This document shows, one piece after another, positions 10,030-22,383 of a stretch of DNA of 64,000 nt (its first letter is position 1; every line of letters begins with the position of its first letter). Under the pieces are notes generated by a model. It worked only from the letters and a program-made list of their open reading frames with translations. It did no database searches and was not told where the DNA came from. The stretch lies in NCBI GenBank assembly GCA_022376925.1, contig JAIOJX010000032.1:203790939-203854938 (forward strand). The letters run 5' to 3'. The position numbers and the translations under genes were made by a program. The DNA is from Tragulus kanchil (Eukaryota > Chordata > Mammalia > Artiodactyla > Tragulidae).

Positions 10030-12285
10030 AGATGGTGAATGTAAAGCACATCCTAGTACAGTGTTGGGCATTACACTAAGGACTAAGTAAACATTAATTA
10101 TTAATACAGTATTATTCTTTTTACTTAGGACTATTGCCCACGTCATGGATCATAGTCATGTCATGGTGAAGGGGCTTTGCATAACTTAATGGAACTATGA
10201 GCCATGCCATCCAGGGCCACCCAAGACAGACAGGTCGTAGCAGAGAGTTCTGAGAAAAAACTGTCCACCAGAGGAAGGAATGGCAAATCGCTCTGGTATT
10301 CTTGCTGCAAGGACCCCATGAAGTATGAAAAGACAAAAAGATATGACATTGGAAGGTGAGCCCTCCAGGTAAGAAGGTGTCCAGTATGCTACTGGGGAGG
10401 AGTAGAGGGCAACTGCTAAGAGCTCAAGAAAGAATGAAGAGGCTAGGTCAAAGCAGAAATGATCACTCAGCTGTGGATGTGTTTGGTGGTGAAAGTAAAG
10501 TCCGATGCTGTAAAGAACAATGTTGCATAGGAAACTGGAATGTTAGGTCCACGAAGCAAGGTAAATTGGACGTGGTCAAGCAGGAGATGGCAAGAGTGAG
10601 CACCGACATCTTAGGGATCAGTGAACTAAAATGGATGGGGATGGGTGAATTTAATTCAGACAACCATTACATCTACTACTGTGGGCAAGAATCCCTTAGA
10701 AGAAATGGAGTAGCCCTCATAATCAACAAAAGAGTCCAAAATGCAGTACTTGGGTATACTCTTAAAAACGACAGAATGACCTCACTTTGCTTCCAAGACA
10801 AAGCTTTCAACATCACAGTAATCCAAGTCTATGTCCCAACCACTGATGCTGAAGAAGCTGAAGTTGACTGGTTCTACGAAGACTTAGATCATGAGCTCCT
10901 TATTGTAAAATTCAGGGTTAAACTGAAGTAAGTAGTGAAAGCCACTAGATCATTCAGCTATGACCTAAATCAAATTCCTTATGATTATACAGTGGAGATG
11001 ACAAATAGATTCAAGGGATTGGATCTGGTAGACAGAGTGCCTGAAGAACTATGGACAGAGATTTGTAATACTGTCACCATACAGGAGGTGATGACCAAAA
11101 CCATCTCAAAGGAAAAGAGATGCAAGAAGGCAGAGTGATTGTTTGAAGAGACTTTACAGATGGTGAATGTAAAGCACATCCTAGTACAGTGTTGGGCATT
11201 ACACTAAGGACTAAGTAAACATTAATTATTAATACAGTATTATTCTTTTTACTTAGGACTATTGCCCACGTCATGGATCATAGTCATGTCATGGTGAAGG
11301 GGCTTTGCATAACTTAATGGAACTATGAGCCATGCCATCCAGGGCCACCCAAGACAGACAGGTCGTAGCAGAGAGTTCTGAGAAAAAACTGTCCACCAGA
11401 GGAAGGAATGGCAAATCGCTCTGGTATTCTTGCTGCAAGGACCCCATGAAGTATGAAAAGACAAAAAGATATGACATTGGAAGGTGAGCCCTCCAGGTAA
11501 GAAGGTGTCCAGTATGCTACTGGGGAGGAGTAGAGGGCAACTGCTAAGAGCTCAAGAAAGAATGAAGAGGCTAGGTCAAAGCAGAAATGATCACTCAGCT
11601 GTGGATGTGTTTGGTGGTGAAAGTAAAGTCCGATGCTGTAAAGAACAATGTTGCATAGGAAACTGGAATGTTAGGTCCACGAAGCAAGGTAAATTGGACG
11701 TGGTCAAGCAGGAGATGGCAAGAGTGAGCACCGACATCTTAGGGATCAGTGAACTAAAATGGATGGGGATGGGTGAATTTAATTCAGACAACCATTACAT
11801 CTACTACTGTGGGCAAGAATCCCTTAGAAGAAATGGAGTAGCCCTCATAATCAACAAAAGAGTCCAAAATGCAGTACTTGGGTATACTCTTAAAAACGAC
11901 AGAATGACCTCACTTTGCTTCCAAGACAAAGCTTTCAACATCACAGTAATCCAAGTCTATGTCCCAACCACTGATGCTGAAGAAGCTGAAGTTGACTGGT
12001 TCTACGAAGACTTAGATCATGAGCTCCTTATTGTAAAATTCAGGGTTAAACTGAAGTAAGTAGTGAAAGCCACTAGATCATTCAGCTATGACCTAAATCA
12101 AATTCCTTATGATTATACAGTGGAGATGACAAATAGATTCAAGGGATTGGATCTGGTAGACAGAGTGCCTGAAGAACTATGGACAGAGATTTGTAATACT
12201 GTCACCATACAGGAGGTGATGACCAAAACCATCTCAAAGGAAAAGAGATGCAAGAAGGCAGAGTGATTGTTTGAAGAGACTTTAC
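10030..12285. repeat. Tandem duplication 4 (unit 1128 bp)
   Basis: Copy 1 is 10030-11157 and copy 2 is 11158-12285, joined at an 'agat' microhomology, with no difference that I noticed. It duplicates the BovB endonuclease segment. It overlaps duplication 3 at its left end and duplication 5 at its right end, so the overlap chain is continuous here. Confidence 0.95.
10356..10931 (+). pseudogene. BovB endonuclease fragment
   Basis: A 191-codon frame matching the RTE-type APE endonuclease: 'IGNWNVRSTKQGKLDVVKQE' (conserved Asn), 'DILGISELKWMG' (catalytic Glu region), 'NHYIYYCGQES', 'GVALIINKRV' and 'VYVPTTDAEEAEVDWFYEDL'. The frame ends prematurely where BovB would read on toward the 'ELLIAKFRLKLK'-type segment. 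The copy at 11484-12059 is the same sequence duplicated. No native function expected. Confidence 0.85.
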
Positions 12286-14491
12286 AGATAGCTGAGAAAA
12301 GAAGAGAAGCAAATACAGGGAGAAAGGGAAAGATATACACAACTGAATACAGAGTTCCAAAGAACATCAAGGAGAGGTAAGAAAGCCTTCTTAAGTGAAC
12401 AACAGTGAAAAATAGAGGAAAACAATAGAATGGGAAAGAGTAGAAATCTCTTCAAGAAAATTAGAGATACCAAGGGAATATTTCAAGCAAGGATGGGCAC
12501 GATAAAGGATAGAAATGGTAAAGACCCAACAGAAGCAGAAAAGATTAAGAAGAGGTGGCAAGAATACGCAGAAGAACTATACAAAAAAGTCTTAATGACC
12601 CAGATAACCACGATGGTGTGGTCACTCATCTAAAGCCAGACATTGTGGAGTGTGAGGTCAAGTGGATCTTAGGAAGTATTACTATAAACAAAGATAATGG
12701 AGGTGATAGAATTCCAGTTGAGCTATTTCAAATCCTAAAAGATGATGCTGTGAAAGTGTTGCACTCAATATGTCAGCAAATTTGGAAAACTCAGCAGTGG
12801 CCGCAGGACTGGTTTTCATTCCAGTCCCCAAGAAGGGTAATGCCAAAGAATGTTTAAACTACCATTCGATCACACTCATTTCACATGCTAGCAAGATTAT
12901 GTTAAAAATTCTTCAAGCTAGGCTTTCAGTAATACATGAACCTAGAACCTTCAGATGGACAAGCTGGGTTTAGAAAAGGCAGAGGAACCGGAGATCAAAT
13001 TGCCAACATCTGTAGGATCACAGAAAAGGCAAGAAAATTATAGAAAAACACCTACTTCTGCTTAACTGACTCTGTTAAAGTCTTTGACTTTAATTCACTA
13101 TGGATTATTAGTATTAACCTGTAGAGGAATGACCATAAGATATTCAGAAACTGCAACATAATGGCAATATGCCACTAAAGTCAAAAGTAATTACTGGCAA
13201 CTTACGAGGTAGAAATCAAAATCAGTCAAAAGTACTTTTAAACTCTCTTTGGAAAAGAGGTATCCTTTGAGATCAACAAGTTGTCTCTTAATAACTTGAA
13301 TGTAGGACTTCCCTGTCTCCTGAGAAATCTGTATGTGAGTCAAGAAGTAACGGAGGTGATGACAAAAACCCTCAAAAAGGAAAAGAGATGCAAGAAGGAA
13401 GAGTGATTGTTTGAAGAGACTTTCAAGATAGCTGAGAAAAGAAGAGAAGAAAATACAGGGAGAAAGGGAAAGATATACACAACTGAATACAGAGTTCCAA
13501 AGAACATCAAGGAGAGGTAAGAAAGCCTTCTTAAGTGAACAACAGTGAAAAATAGAGGAAAACAATAGAATGGGAAAGAGTAGAAATCTCTTCAAGAAAA
13601 TTAGAGATACCAAGGGAATATTTCAAGCAAGGATGGGCACGATAAAGGATAGAAATGGTAAAGACCCAACAGAAGCAGAAAAGATTAAGAAGAGGTGGCA
13701 AGAATACAGAAGAACTATACAAAAAAGTCTTAATGACCCAGATAACCACGATGGTGTGGTCACTCATCTAAAGCCAGACATTGTGGAGTGTGAGGTCAAG
13801 TGGATCTTAGGAAGTATTACTATAAACAAAGATAATGGAGGTGATAGAATTCCAGTTGAGCTATTTCAAATCCTAAAAGATGATGCTGTGAAAGTGTTGC
13901 ACTCAATATGTCAGCAAATTTGGAAAACTCAGCAGGGGCCACAGAGGACTGGTTTTCATTCCAGTCCCCAAGAAGGGTAATGCCAAAGAATGTTTAAACT
14001 ACCATTTGATCACACTCATTTCACATGCTAGCAAGATTATGTTAAAAATTCTTCAAGCTAGGCTTTCAGTAATACATGAACCTAGAACCTTCAGATGGAC
14101 AAGCTGGGTTTAGAAAAGGCAGAGGAACCGGAGATCAAATTGCCAACATCTGTAGGATCACAGAAAAGGCAAGAAAATTATAGAAAAACACCTACTTCTG
14201 CTTAACTGACTCTGTTAAAGTCTTTGACTTTAATTCACTATGGATTATTAGTATTAACCTGTAGAGGAATGACCATAAGATATTCAGAAACTGCAACATA
14301 ATGGCAATATGCCACTAAAGTCAAAAGTAATTACTGGCAACTTACGAGGTAGAAATCAAAATCAGTCAAAAGTACTTTTAAACTCTCTTTGGAAAAGAGG
14401 TATCCTTTGAGATCAACAAGTTTTCTCTTAATAACTTGAATGTAGGACTTCCCTGTCTCCTGAGAAATCTGTATGTGAGTCAAGAAGTAAC
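12212..14491. repeat. Tandem duplication 5 (unit 1140 bp)
   Basis: Copy 1 is 12212-13351; copy 2 is 13352-14491. The first ~100 bases of copy 2 carry several small changes ('gacaaaaaccctc' against 'gaccaaaaccatctc', 'tttcaagata' against 'tttacagata', 'gaagaaaata' against 'gaagcaaata'), while most of the rest is identical apart from a few differences ('agaatacagaag' against 'agaatacgcagaag', 'agcaggggccacagagg' against 'agcagtggccgcagg'). Confidence 0.95.
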
Positions 14492-14831
14492 AGTTAGAAC
14501 TGGACATGGAACAACTCATTGGTTCAGAATTGGGAAAGTAGTATGACAAAGCAGTATATTGTCACCTTGTTTATTTAACTTATATGCAGAATACATCATT
14601 CAAAATGCCAGGCTGGATGAATCACAAAAGTTAAGAGCTCAAACCAAGAAGAGTGCTAGGTGTGACCATCTGATTCTGTAGTGTTCCTCAAATATTATTC
14701 CTGGAAAAGGTGCAAGTTCTAGAAGATGGAGGAACAATTAGATGCAGGCTTATTACAGTCTCAGCTGTGGTAAGGGGCTTAGTTCAGACCCTTCTCTGTA
14801 GGCGAACTTTCCATAATTATCAAAAACTGCT

Positions 14832-15131
14832 GGGCTTCCCTGGTGGTTCAGTGGGTAAGGACACCGCCTGCAGTGCAAGGGGCGCCGTTTCCATCCCTGG
14901 CCTGGGAAGATCCCACGTGCAGCGGAGCGGCTGGACCGATGTGTCCAATTACTGAGCTGGAGCTCTGGAGCGCATGCGCCCAGAGCCGGTGCTCTGCAAC
15001 AATGGAGGCCACCGCGATGGGAGGCCCACAGGAGCCAAAGAACAAAGACGGATGAAAAGAGAAATGAAAGACCAATAGAAGTGGCCCGCCCACCCCCTTC
15101 CCTCCCCAACCTGCCCCGCAAAAAAAACCAA
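14832..15131 (+). mobile_element. CHR-like tRNA SINE, young family, full length
   Basis: Begins 'gggcttccctggtggttcag' (A-box region), followed by 'acaccgcctgcagtgcaagg', a body with 'gtgtccaattactgagctgg' and 'ggaggcccacaggagccaaa', and a tail 'gaccaatagaagtggcccgc' then C-rich and A-rich sequence. An 11-base target-site duplication 'aaaaactgctg' flanks it (14822-14832 and 15132-15142). One of about ten independent insertions of this family in the window. Confidence 0.9.
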
Positions 15132-15151
15132 AAAAACTGCTGAATGGCAGG

Positions 15152-17374
15152 ATTCCTGATTAACTGAGCCACTTAAAAACTGAAATGAGATTGGCGGCTC
15201 TGTTAGTAGCCACAAAGAATTAGAAGAATTCTATTAAAAGTGACATCTCAACATAGACAGGAACTTTCCTTGGGACGTGTTCATAGCTAGTACCTAAAGA
15301 GTTTCCTTAAATGTTAGATATATACTTCCTAACCTAGAATTCAATTCACTTGCTCCATCTCTCTCTGCTCTTGCCTCTTCCATTTTCCTGAAATCCCAGG
15401 AAGATCCTGGCACCGAGGGGAACAAGTCTTTCAAAGGAGTTGTTCAAAAATACATTACAAACAAATAATATCTCTCTAAGTGGAAATACCGCCTGCATCT
15501 ATTATTTTGAAAGATTTCTTCCAGTGCAAGTCTCTACTTGGGGAATATGAGCTAATCAAATGTCTGGCTAGGAGTTCCACCAGCATCAAGATCACACTAT
15601 ACAGCAGGTCTATGTAACATACCATCACGAAGGAGGGTTATAATGGGTAAAATCCCATTATCCATTTTGCTGGTAAGAGTGACTCTATATTTCCTTTATT
15701 TGTGGTTTCCTCTCCCTGTCTCCAACCATTATTTTGATCAGTGGAAACTTTCCTGAAAGTGATATTCTTTCTTTCAGATCTGTTTTGTTCATTACTTCAC
15801 AAGGTTGACTGTGGTCTGGTGCTGTATTTCAAGGCTTTCCACATCTCTAACACAGAGGTACTAGTTTTCTATTTCAGTGGTTTAGTCAAAGTCAATCTTG
15901 GATTCATGCCACCACATCAGGAATGACCTTTCCACAGAAGGAAGGACCCACAAAAGGAAAATGCTCCAGCTTTTACAGAAAGAGTAGAGTAGCAATGCTG
16001 ATCTTGCCAGGGCTGTGGCAAACAGCTGTGGTGGCTTTTGTCAAGGTCCTGAAAAGAAACACCCTCAAATTTGATCATTTTTATAAAATACTGGTGACAA
16101 CCCCTGTCGATTCTCAAAGACAGAAGAAATCCTAAGATGCAAGTTAGGTTAGAGAACTGAATTCTCCAAAAAAAGGACTTCAACTTTTATCAGCAAACAT
16201 TTCTCATAGATTATCTTCTAATTCTCCATCCCACATTATCTACGTGCACATAGGTGTATATTGTTTAAAATGCAATTCCTGATTAACTGAACATGAAATG
16301 AGATTGGCGGCTCTGTTAGTAGCCACAAAGAATTAGAAGAATTCTATTAAAGTGACATCTCAACATAGACAGGAACTTTCCTTGGGACGTGTTCATAGCT
16401 AGTACCTAAAGAGTTTCCTTAAATGTTAGATATATACTTCCTAACCTAGAATTCAATTCACTTGCTCCATCTCTCTCTGCTCTTGCCTCTTCCATTTTCC
16501 TGAAATCCCAGGAAGATCCTGGCACCGAGGGGAACAAGTCTTTCAAAGGAGTTGTTCAAAAATACATTACAAACAAATAATATCTCTCTAAGTGGAAATA
16601 CCGCCTGCATCTATTATTTTGAAAGATTTCTTCCAGTGCAAGTCTCTACTTGGGGAATATGAGCTAATCAAATGTCTGGCTAGGAGTTCCACCAGCATCA
16701 AGATCACACTATACAGCAGGTCTATGTAACATACCATCACGAAGGAGGGTTATAATGGGTAAAATCCCCATTATCCATTTTGCTGGTAAGAGTGACTCTA
16801 TATTTCCTTTATTTGTGGTTTCCTCTCCCTGTCTCCAACCATTATTTTGATCAGTGGAAACTTTCCTGAAAGTGATATTCTTTCTTTCAGATCTGTTTTG
16901 TTCATTACTTCACAAGGTTGACTGTGGTCTGGTGCTGTATTTCAAGGCTTTCCACATCTCTAACACAGAGGTACTAGTTTTCTATTTCAGTGGTTTAGTC
17001 AAAGTCAATCTTGGATTCATGCCACCACATCAGGAATGACCTTTCCACAGAAGGAAGGACCCACAAAAGGAAAATGCTCCAGCTTTTACAGAAAGAGTAG
17101 AGTAGCAATGCTGATCTTGCCAGGGCTGTGGCAAACAGCTGTGGTGGCTTTTGTCAAGGTCCTGAAAAGAAACACCCTCAAATTTGATCATTTTTATAAA
17201 ATACTGGTGACAACCCCTGTCGATTCTCAAAGACAGAAGAAATCCTAAGATGCAAGTTAGGTTAGAGAACTGAATTCTCCAAAAAAAGGACTTCAACTTT
17301 TATCAGCAAACATTTCTCATAGATTATCTTCTAATTCTCCATCCCACATTATCTACGTGCACATAGGTGTATAT
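15152..17374. repeat. Tandem duplication 6 (unit about 1115 bp)
   Basis: Copy 1 is 15152-16261; copy 2 is 16275-17374, with 13 filler bases. Near its head copy 2 lacks about 10 bases ('gattaactgaacatgaaatg' against a longer form in copy 1). The duplicated DNA is otherwise unique sequence with no repeat I recognise; it contains candidate exon C. Confidence 0.95.
15973..16048 (-). CDS. Candidate terminal exon C of an unrecognised minus-strand gene
   Basis: On the minus strand a strong acceptor ('ggtgtttcttttcag' then GACC) opens at 16048. If the codon split left by exon B (two bases, AG) is completed by the first G, the next 24 codons are open and end in TAA at 15973-15975; the translation includes 'TLTKATTAVCHSPGKIS'. 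An AATAAA (plus strand 15695-15700) lies about 275 bases downstream, a plausible poly(A) signal. The duplicate copy is at 17086-17161. The frame is short, no homology is recognised and there may be missing exons between B and C, so this is a hypothesis. Confidence 0.28.
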
Positions 17375-17379
17375 GTAAT

Positions 17380-18170
17380 CCTGTCCCAGGATTATATACA
17401 CATTTCACACACAGAAACTAACGTGGTAATCCTTAGCAAATGACAATGAGAACATTATTAATGAGGGTTTGGTTCAAAACCAATTCAAGAAACATTTAGT
17501 GAAGTCAACCCATGTGTAGCAGTGGTGCACAGGTGACATTTTATAAATACACTATATATTTCATAAATATGTGTAGTATAAATGTATATATTTTATAAAT
17601 ATACTACAATTATCTAATCTACTATATTTCTTGTCACATTCCTTTTCATTCCTAATATTATTTGTGTGTCTTTTCTCTTTTTTTTTTTTTTAATTATTAG
17701 TCATTGCGGCGGTAAGTCTACCGTTAGCTGTCAATTTCATTCACTCTTTCACCAAGTGTTTAAAGAACAGCTAACATGTGCTAGACCTGACTGAGGCACT
17801 GTTCTCTCATATCTCCCATGTGCCAGGTTGTTTTAGGTGATTTCTGTATTCACATTATTTGGTTTTGATTAACTTATTGTTGCTTCCTTTATAGCATTTC
17901 AAGTTAAATGACTAACTCACTGATTTTCAAGCCTTCTCGTCTTTGGAGTAAATGTGTTTAAGGTTACAAGCTTCCTTTCAAGTGCAGTGTTGGCTATCCC
18001 ACAAATCCGATATGTCATACTTTCATAGCCATTCCATTCTAATGATTATTGTGTTTTGTTGTTGTTGTTATTACTTCCTATAATAGCTGAATACTATATA
18101 CACTAAGTGTACAGGTCTTAAAAACTATCTTATTATTTCTAAATTAAGTATGTACATTTATTATAGTTAT
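17380..18170. other. A/T-rich unique DNA with possible old repeat traces
   Basis: Very A/T-rich around 17500-17690. About 17735-17830 resembles a worn MIR, and about 17880-18030 resembles an old minus-strand L1 ('atcccacaaatccgatatgt' type text). No gene seen. Confidence 0.35.
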
Positions 18171-18380
18171 GGGCTTTCCAAGTGGCTCAGTGGTAAAAAA
18201 TACACCTGCCAACACAGAAGACGCAGGTTCAACACCTAGTCTGGGAAGATCCTCTGGAGAAGGAAATTGCAGCCCACTCTAGTATTCTTGCCTGAGAATC
18301 CCACAGGACTCTGGTGGACTACAGTCCATGGGGGTCACAAAAGAGTTGGACAGGACTTAGTGACTGAACAGACAGAGAGA
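18171..18380 (+). mobile_element. Bov-tA SINE
   Basis: 'gggctttccaagtggctcag' head, 'gcaggttcaacacctagtct' B-box region and Bov-A body ('agtccatgggggtcacaaaa'). Diverged from the younger copies. Confidence 0.88.
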
Positions 18381-18485
18381 GAGATTACAGAGTGGGATAT
18401 TGATATTGATTTTTTGAAATAGGTGGAGCCTTCATGCATGACACAGTATTGTTGAAATTTTATAAATATTCTACACATACTTATT

Positions 18486-18684
18486 TTTAAAAATATTTAT
18501 TTGGCTGGGCCAGGTCTTAGTTGCAGCACTCAGGATCTTCAACCTTCACTGCAGCACAGAATCTTTAGTTACATGAGAACTCTAAGCTGCAGCAAGTGGG
18601 GTCTAGTTCCCTGACAACAATCGAACCTGGGCCCCCTGCACTGGGAGCAGAGTCTTAGCCACTGGACCACCAGGGAAGTCTTCC
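18486..18684 (-). mobile_element. CHR-type SINE
   Basis: Reads on the minus strand from 'agacttccctggtggtccag' through a tRNA-like head and an irregular body ('ctaagctgcagcaagtgggg' on the plus strand) to an A-rich end. Old copy. Confidence 0.8.
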
Positions 18685-19136
18685 ACATGTACTTTAAAAT
18701 GATTTATATTATCCTTTTTGGGCCCAAGTGGCTATGCATGGCTATTAACGTTTTTCCGTGAGTTGTAACTCATAGAAGTGTTTCTAAAATCAATTTAGGG
18801 GACATAACCACCACTTTTAAAAGGATAGGAAGTAGTATTTTGTGAAACTTTAATATCATATACAGATATACAGATATTTTCACTGGATTGTATATAATAT
18901 ATATTTTTAAATTATCAGTGGCTGTCAAAAGATTAAAAGCCACTTATTAAACCAAACAGTTAATTCTACATTTCAAATATTCAAAATCCTTAGAAATTTT
19001 TGTTTGAGTTACTTATCAGTTATCAGTAGAAGTACACTTAAATAAGTCACTCACTATGATAACCTATGAATTTCTCTAATATAATTTTGCTAGCTTTTGA
19101 TTTATATTCTTTGATTTATATACTGAGGGCTTCCCT

Positions 19137-19330
19137 GGTGGCTCAGACAATAAAGATTCTGCCTGCTATGCAAGAGGCCCAGGTTCAGTCCTTGGGTCAG
19201 GAACATTCCCTGGGGGAGGAAATAGCAACTCACTTCAGTATTCTTGCCTGGAAAATCTTATGGACAGAGGAGCCTGGCAGGCTGCATCCATGGGGTTACA
19301 AAGAGTCGGACATGAATAAATGACTAACAC
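19137..19330 (+). mobile_element. Bov-tA SINE
   Basis: 'gggcttccctggtggctcag' head, 'aggttcagtccttgggtcag' and the Bov-A body ending 'agtcggacatgaataaatga'. Nearly full length. Confidence 0.9.
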
Positions 19331-19431
19331 TTCCACTATATACTTCAAAGTTATGTTAAGTGCATACAAATGCTATTCTTTATCCCTATCAGCGCTTTTT
19401 GCTTAATTTCCTTTTATCTATGGCTATGCAG

Positions 19432-20310
19432 AGAATTTCAGAAACAACACTGACTTCTGCTTCCTTGACTACTCTAAAGCCTTTACTGTGTGGATCACAA
19501 CAAACTGTGGAAAATTCCTAAAGAGATGGGAATACCAGACTTGTCTCCTGAGAAACCTGAGTGTGGGTCAAGAAGCAACAGTTAGAGCCTCATGGGGAAC
19601 AACTGACAGGTTCAAAATAGGGAAAGAAGCACATCAGGGCTGTATATTGTGACCTGGCTTATTTAACTTATATTCAGACTACATCATGTAAAATGCTAGG
19701 CTGGATGAGTTACAACTTGGATTCAAGATTGCCGGGAGAAACACCAATAACCTCAGATATGCAAATGATACCACTCTAATGGCAGAAAGAGGAGCTAAAG
19801 AGCCTCTTCACAAACCTAGACAGTGTGTTAAAAAGCAGAGACATCACTCTGCCGACTGAGGTTCGAACAGTCAAAGCTATGGTTTTTCTAGAAGTCACAG
19901 ATGGGTGTGAGTTGGACCATAAAGAAGAATGAACACGGAAGAATTGAGGCTTTTGAACTGTGGTGGAGAAGACTCCTGACAGTCCCTTGGACTTCAAAGA
20001 AGTCAAACTTAAAGGAAATCGACCCTGAATATTCACTGGAAGGACTAATGCTGAAGCTGACGCTCCAATAGTTGAGTCACTTGATGCAAAGAGATGACTC
20101 ACTGGAAAAGACCCTGATGCTCGGAAAGATTGAAAGAAAGAGGAGAAGGAAGTGGGAGAGGATGAGATGGTTAGATAGCATCACTGACTCAATGAATATG
20201 AATTTGAGCAAATTCCAGGAGAGAGTGAAGGACAGGGAGGCCTGGCATGCTGTAGTCCACGGGGTCGCAAAGTTGGACAGGCCTTGGTGACTGAAAAACA
20301 GCAACATACC
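19432..20310 (+). mobile_element. BovB LINE, 3' portion
   Basis: Starts within the RT region ('cttctgcttccttgactact', 'gtgtggatcacaacaaactg') and runs to the BovB 3' end ('ggcctggcatgctgtagtcc', 'gtgactgaaaaacagcaac'). The catalytic 'YANDTTLMAE' equivalent is visible near 19760. It is 5'-truncated and frameshifted, so inactive. Its 3' end is the sequence shared with Bov-A type SINEs. Confidence 0.88.
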
Positions 20311-21470
20311 AGTTCTCCTTCTAATTAGTATTGCATGATTTACCTTTTTTCCAATCTTTGAACTTTCTGACAGCTTACTTTTGGTATGTCTTTTAAGCAG
20401 CCTAAAACCGAACATTTTAAAAAATGGTATTAGATAATCTATCTTTTAATACAAGAGTATAATCTGTTAACAGTTACTATGATTACTCATGTGCTTTATT
20501 TTATGTTCATTTTAATTTTCCACTTACTGTTTTTTTTTTTTTTCAAAAGTTCCTGCTTCCCCCTGGATTCATAAGGTTTCTACATTTCAGTCTTTTCCCC
20601 TTCCGGTTGATTTGAAAGCAATAGACTGTATATCAATTATTTAGCTATTATTTTCTAAGAAAGTTTAAAGCTATTCAGTATTTCTGTCTTGTCCTTGAAC
20701 TTGACACAGATCTGTTATATGTTTACTATCCACTGAATACTCTTCTTGTCCTTGAATCCTACCAATATCTTAAATGTGCTTAATCTTTTTAAAGAAAATC
20801 AACAATTATTTTTATGGTTGTTAACGTTTATAGACATTTTATATAGTTTTCGCACTTCATTGTTTCATGTTTTTCTGTGTACACATTTATCTTTGCTATT
20901 TTTTTCTGTGAAGGCTTTTGGGTATACTTTGAGACTTCGAGTATCTCAATTTATTATTTTTTGCTTTTTTTTTTGAATGACAATTTAGCTATATATAAAA
21001 TTCTAGACTGAAAGTTACTTCGCTTCAACACTTTAAAGCTACTACCTCTTATCTTCTGCCACTTATTACTTTTGGAGAGAAGAATGCTGGTATTCTGTCT
21101 TCCTTTAAAGGGATTTTTTTTCAGGTAATATGGTAGACTCCTGATTATACTTGATGGTCTACGCTTTCACTACGATGTGTCTAGAGGTGCATTTATTTTG
21201 GTAACAAGAATGATTCTTAAGCAGAGGACTCATATTCTTATCCAATTCCAGAGTGTTCTGTCATCACCTGCTGAAGGACAGCTTGGTCACTTATCTTTCA
21301 GCTCTCTCTTTTGATACTCCTGTTAGAGTCACGTGCCATGTTCAATAAGATACTTCTAGATACATGATCGACTATGTCTCACCATTCAGAAATAATAATT
21401 TCATCTGTATGGAATTCATGGCCCATTTGCTGATTCTGCTTGGCAATCTTTCTTAATACTAGATTTAGTC
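20310..21470. other. A/T-rich DNA, probable old minus-strand L1 in part
   Basis: About 20930-21260 ('tataaaattctagactgaaa', 'ctacgatgtgtctagaggtg') resembles an old mammalian L1 fragment in minus orientation. The rest is unassigned; no exon seen. Confidence 0.35.
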
Positions 21471-21713
21471 ATGTGTTTTAGAATTCTGGCTTTCAGGCTC
21501 ATTTTAAAAAAACAGTCTACTTGTTCACTCCTCCCTGTCTGAAGATGTTATAGTTGCCTCCACAAGTCTCCCCAACACCAGTCTAGAACCAGTCTTTACA
21601 GTGGTATTTCGGTGCCCCTGCCACAGAAAAGAATAGAATTCTAGGTGAGTAGAGGGACATGAACAGTTGGAAGGGTATTTCATTATCTTTCTAATTCTGT
21701 AGGCTCACGTGCC

Positions 21714-21929
21714 TGTGTGTGCTAAGTTGCTTTGGTTGTTTCTGACTATCTGTGACCCTATGGACTATAGTCTGCTAGGCTCCTCTGTCCATGGGATTCT
21801 CCAGGCAAGAATACTGGAGTGGATTGCCATTCCCTTCTCCAGAATATCTTCCTGACCCAGGGATTGAACTTGAGTCCCTTATGTCTCCTGCAGGCGAGTT
21901 CTTTACCCCAACACCACCTGAGAAGCCCC
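21714..21929 (-). mobile_element. Bov-tA SINE
   Basis: Minus-strand head ('ggggcttctcaggtggtgtt') and body ('ccaggcaagaatactggagt' on the plus strand). The copy at 22852-23067 is the duplication of this one. Confidence 0.9.
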
Positions 21930-22113
21930 TGTGGGCTCAAAGCCTCATATAACAGATGGAGCCTCCGCCAGTGGGTCCCTGTCAGCTTTATCAGTCTCCC
22001 TGTAGGAGAGCCCACTGCATTCTTTAATTTTGGATTTTTCAAGCTTAGTGTACTGACATTTTGGACTGGATAATTCCTCATGTGGGGAACTGTCCTGTGC
22101 TTTGTAGGATGCT

Positions 22114-22383
22114 TTTTTTTTTTTTTTTTGGCCACTTTTACTGGTCTTTCATTTACTTATTTTCATCCATCTTTGTTCCTTGGCCTGTGTGGGCCTCCCA
22201 TCGCAGTGGCCTCTCCGGCTGCAGACCACTGGTTCTGGGCACATGTGCTCCAGAGCGCTGCTGGTAATTTGACACACCGGTCCAACCGCTCCACGGCATG
22301 TGGTATTTTCCCATGCCAGGGATCAAACTGGCGCCTTGCACTGCAAGGTGGACTCTTACCCACTGGACCACCAGGGAAGCCCT
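22114..22383 (-). mobile_element. CHR-like tRNA SINE, young family
   Basis: Plus strand shows a T run, 'ggccacttttactggtcttt', then the body and 'gaccaccagggaagccc' at the head end. Flanked by the 7-base target-site duplication 'ggatgct' (22107-22113 and 22386-22392). The further copies near 23252-23522 and 24469-24679 (the last lacking the tail) arise from duplications 7 and 8. Confidence 0.9.

Larger units (their letters stand above)
8002..10147. repeat. Tandem duplication 3 (unit about 1076 bp)
   Basis: Copy 1 is 8002-9070; copy 2 is 9078-10147, with 7 filler bases ('aaacaag'). Differences are a T/C change ('gataacgtc' against 'gacaacgtc'), a 2-base indel near 9850 and a 1-base indel near 9053. 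It carries a Bov-tA SINE and a MIR. Confidence 0.95.
10148..14626 (+). mobile_element. BovB (RTE-clade) LINE, 5'- and 3'-incomplete, with two duplications
   Basis: Sequence order follows BovB: leader 'gagccatgccatccagggcc', the endonuclease frame (10356-10931), then the RT region with 'gaatgggaaagagtagaaatc', 'cccagataaccacgatggtg', and the later 'agttagaactggacatggaa...tatattgtcaccttgttta'. It stops before the element's 3' end. Two tandem duplications inflate it; its real length is about 2.2 kb. About 200 bp near 13090-13310 do not match BovB and look like an internal replacement. Frames are broken by many indels, so it is inactive. BovB is characteristic of ruminants. Confidence 0.9.
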
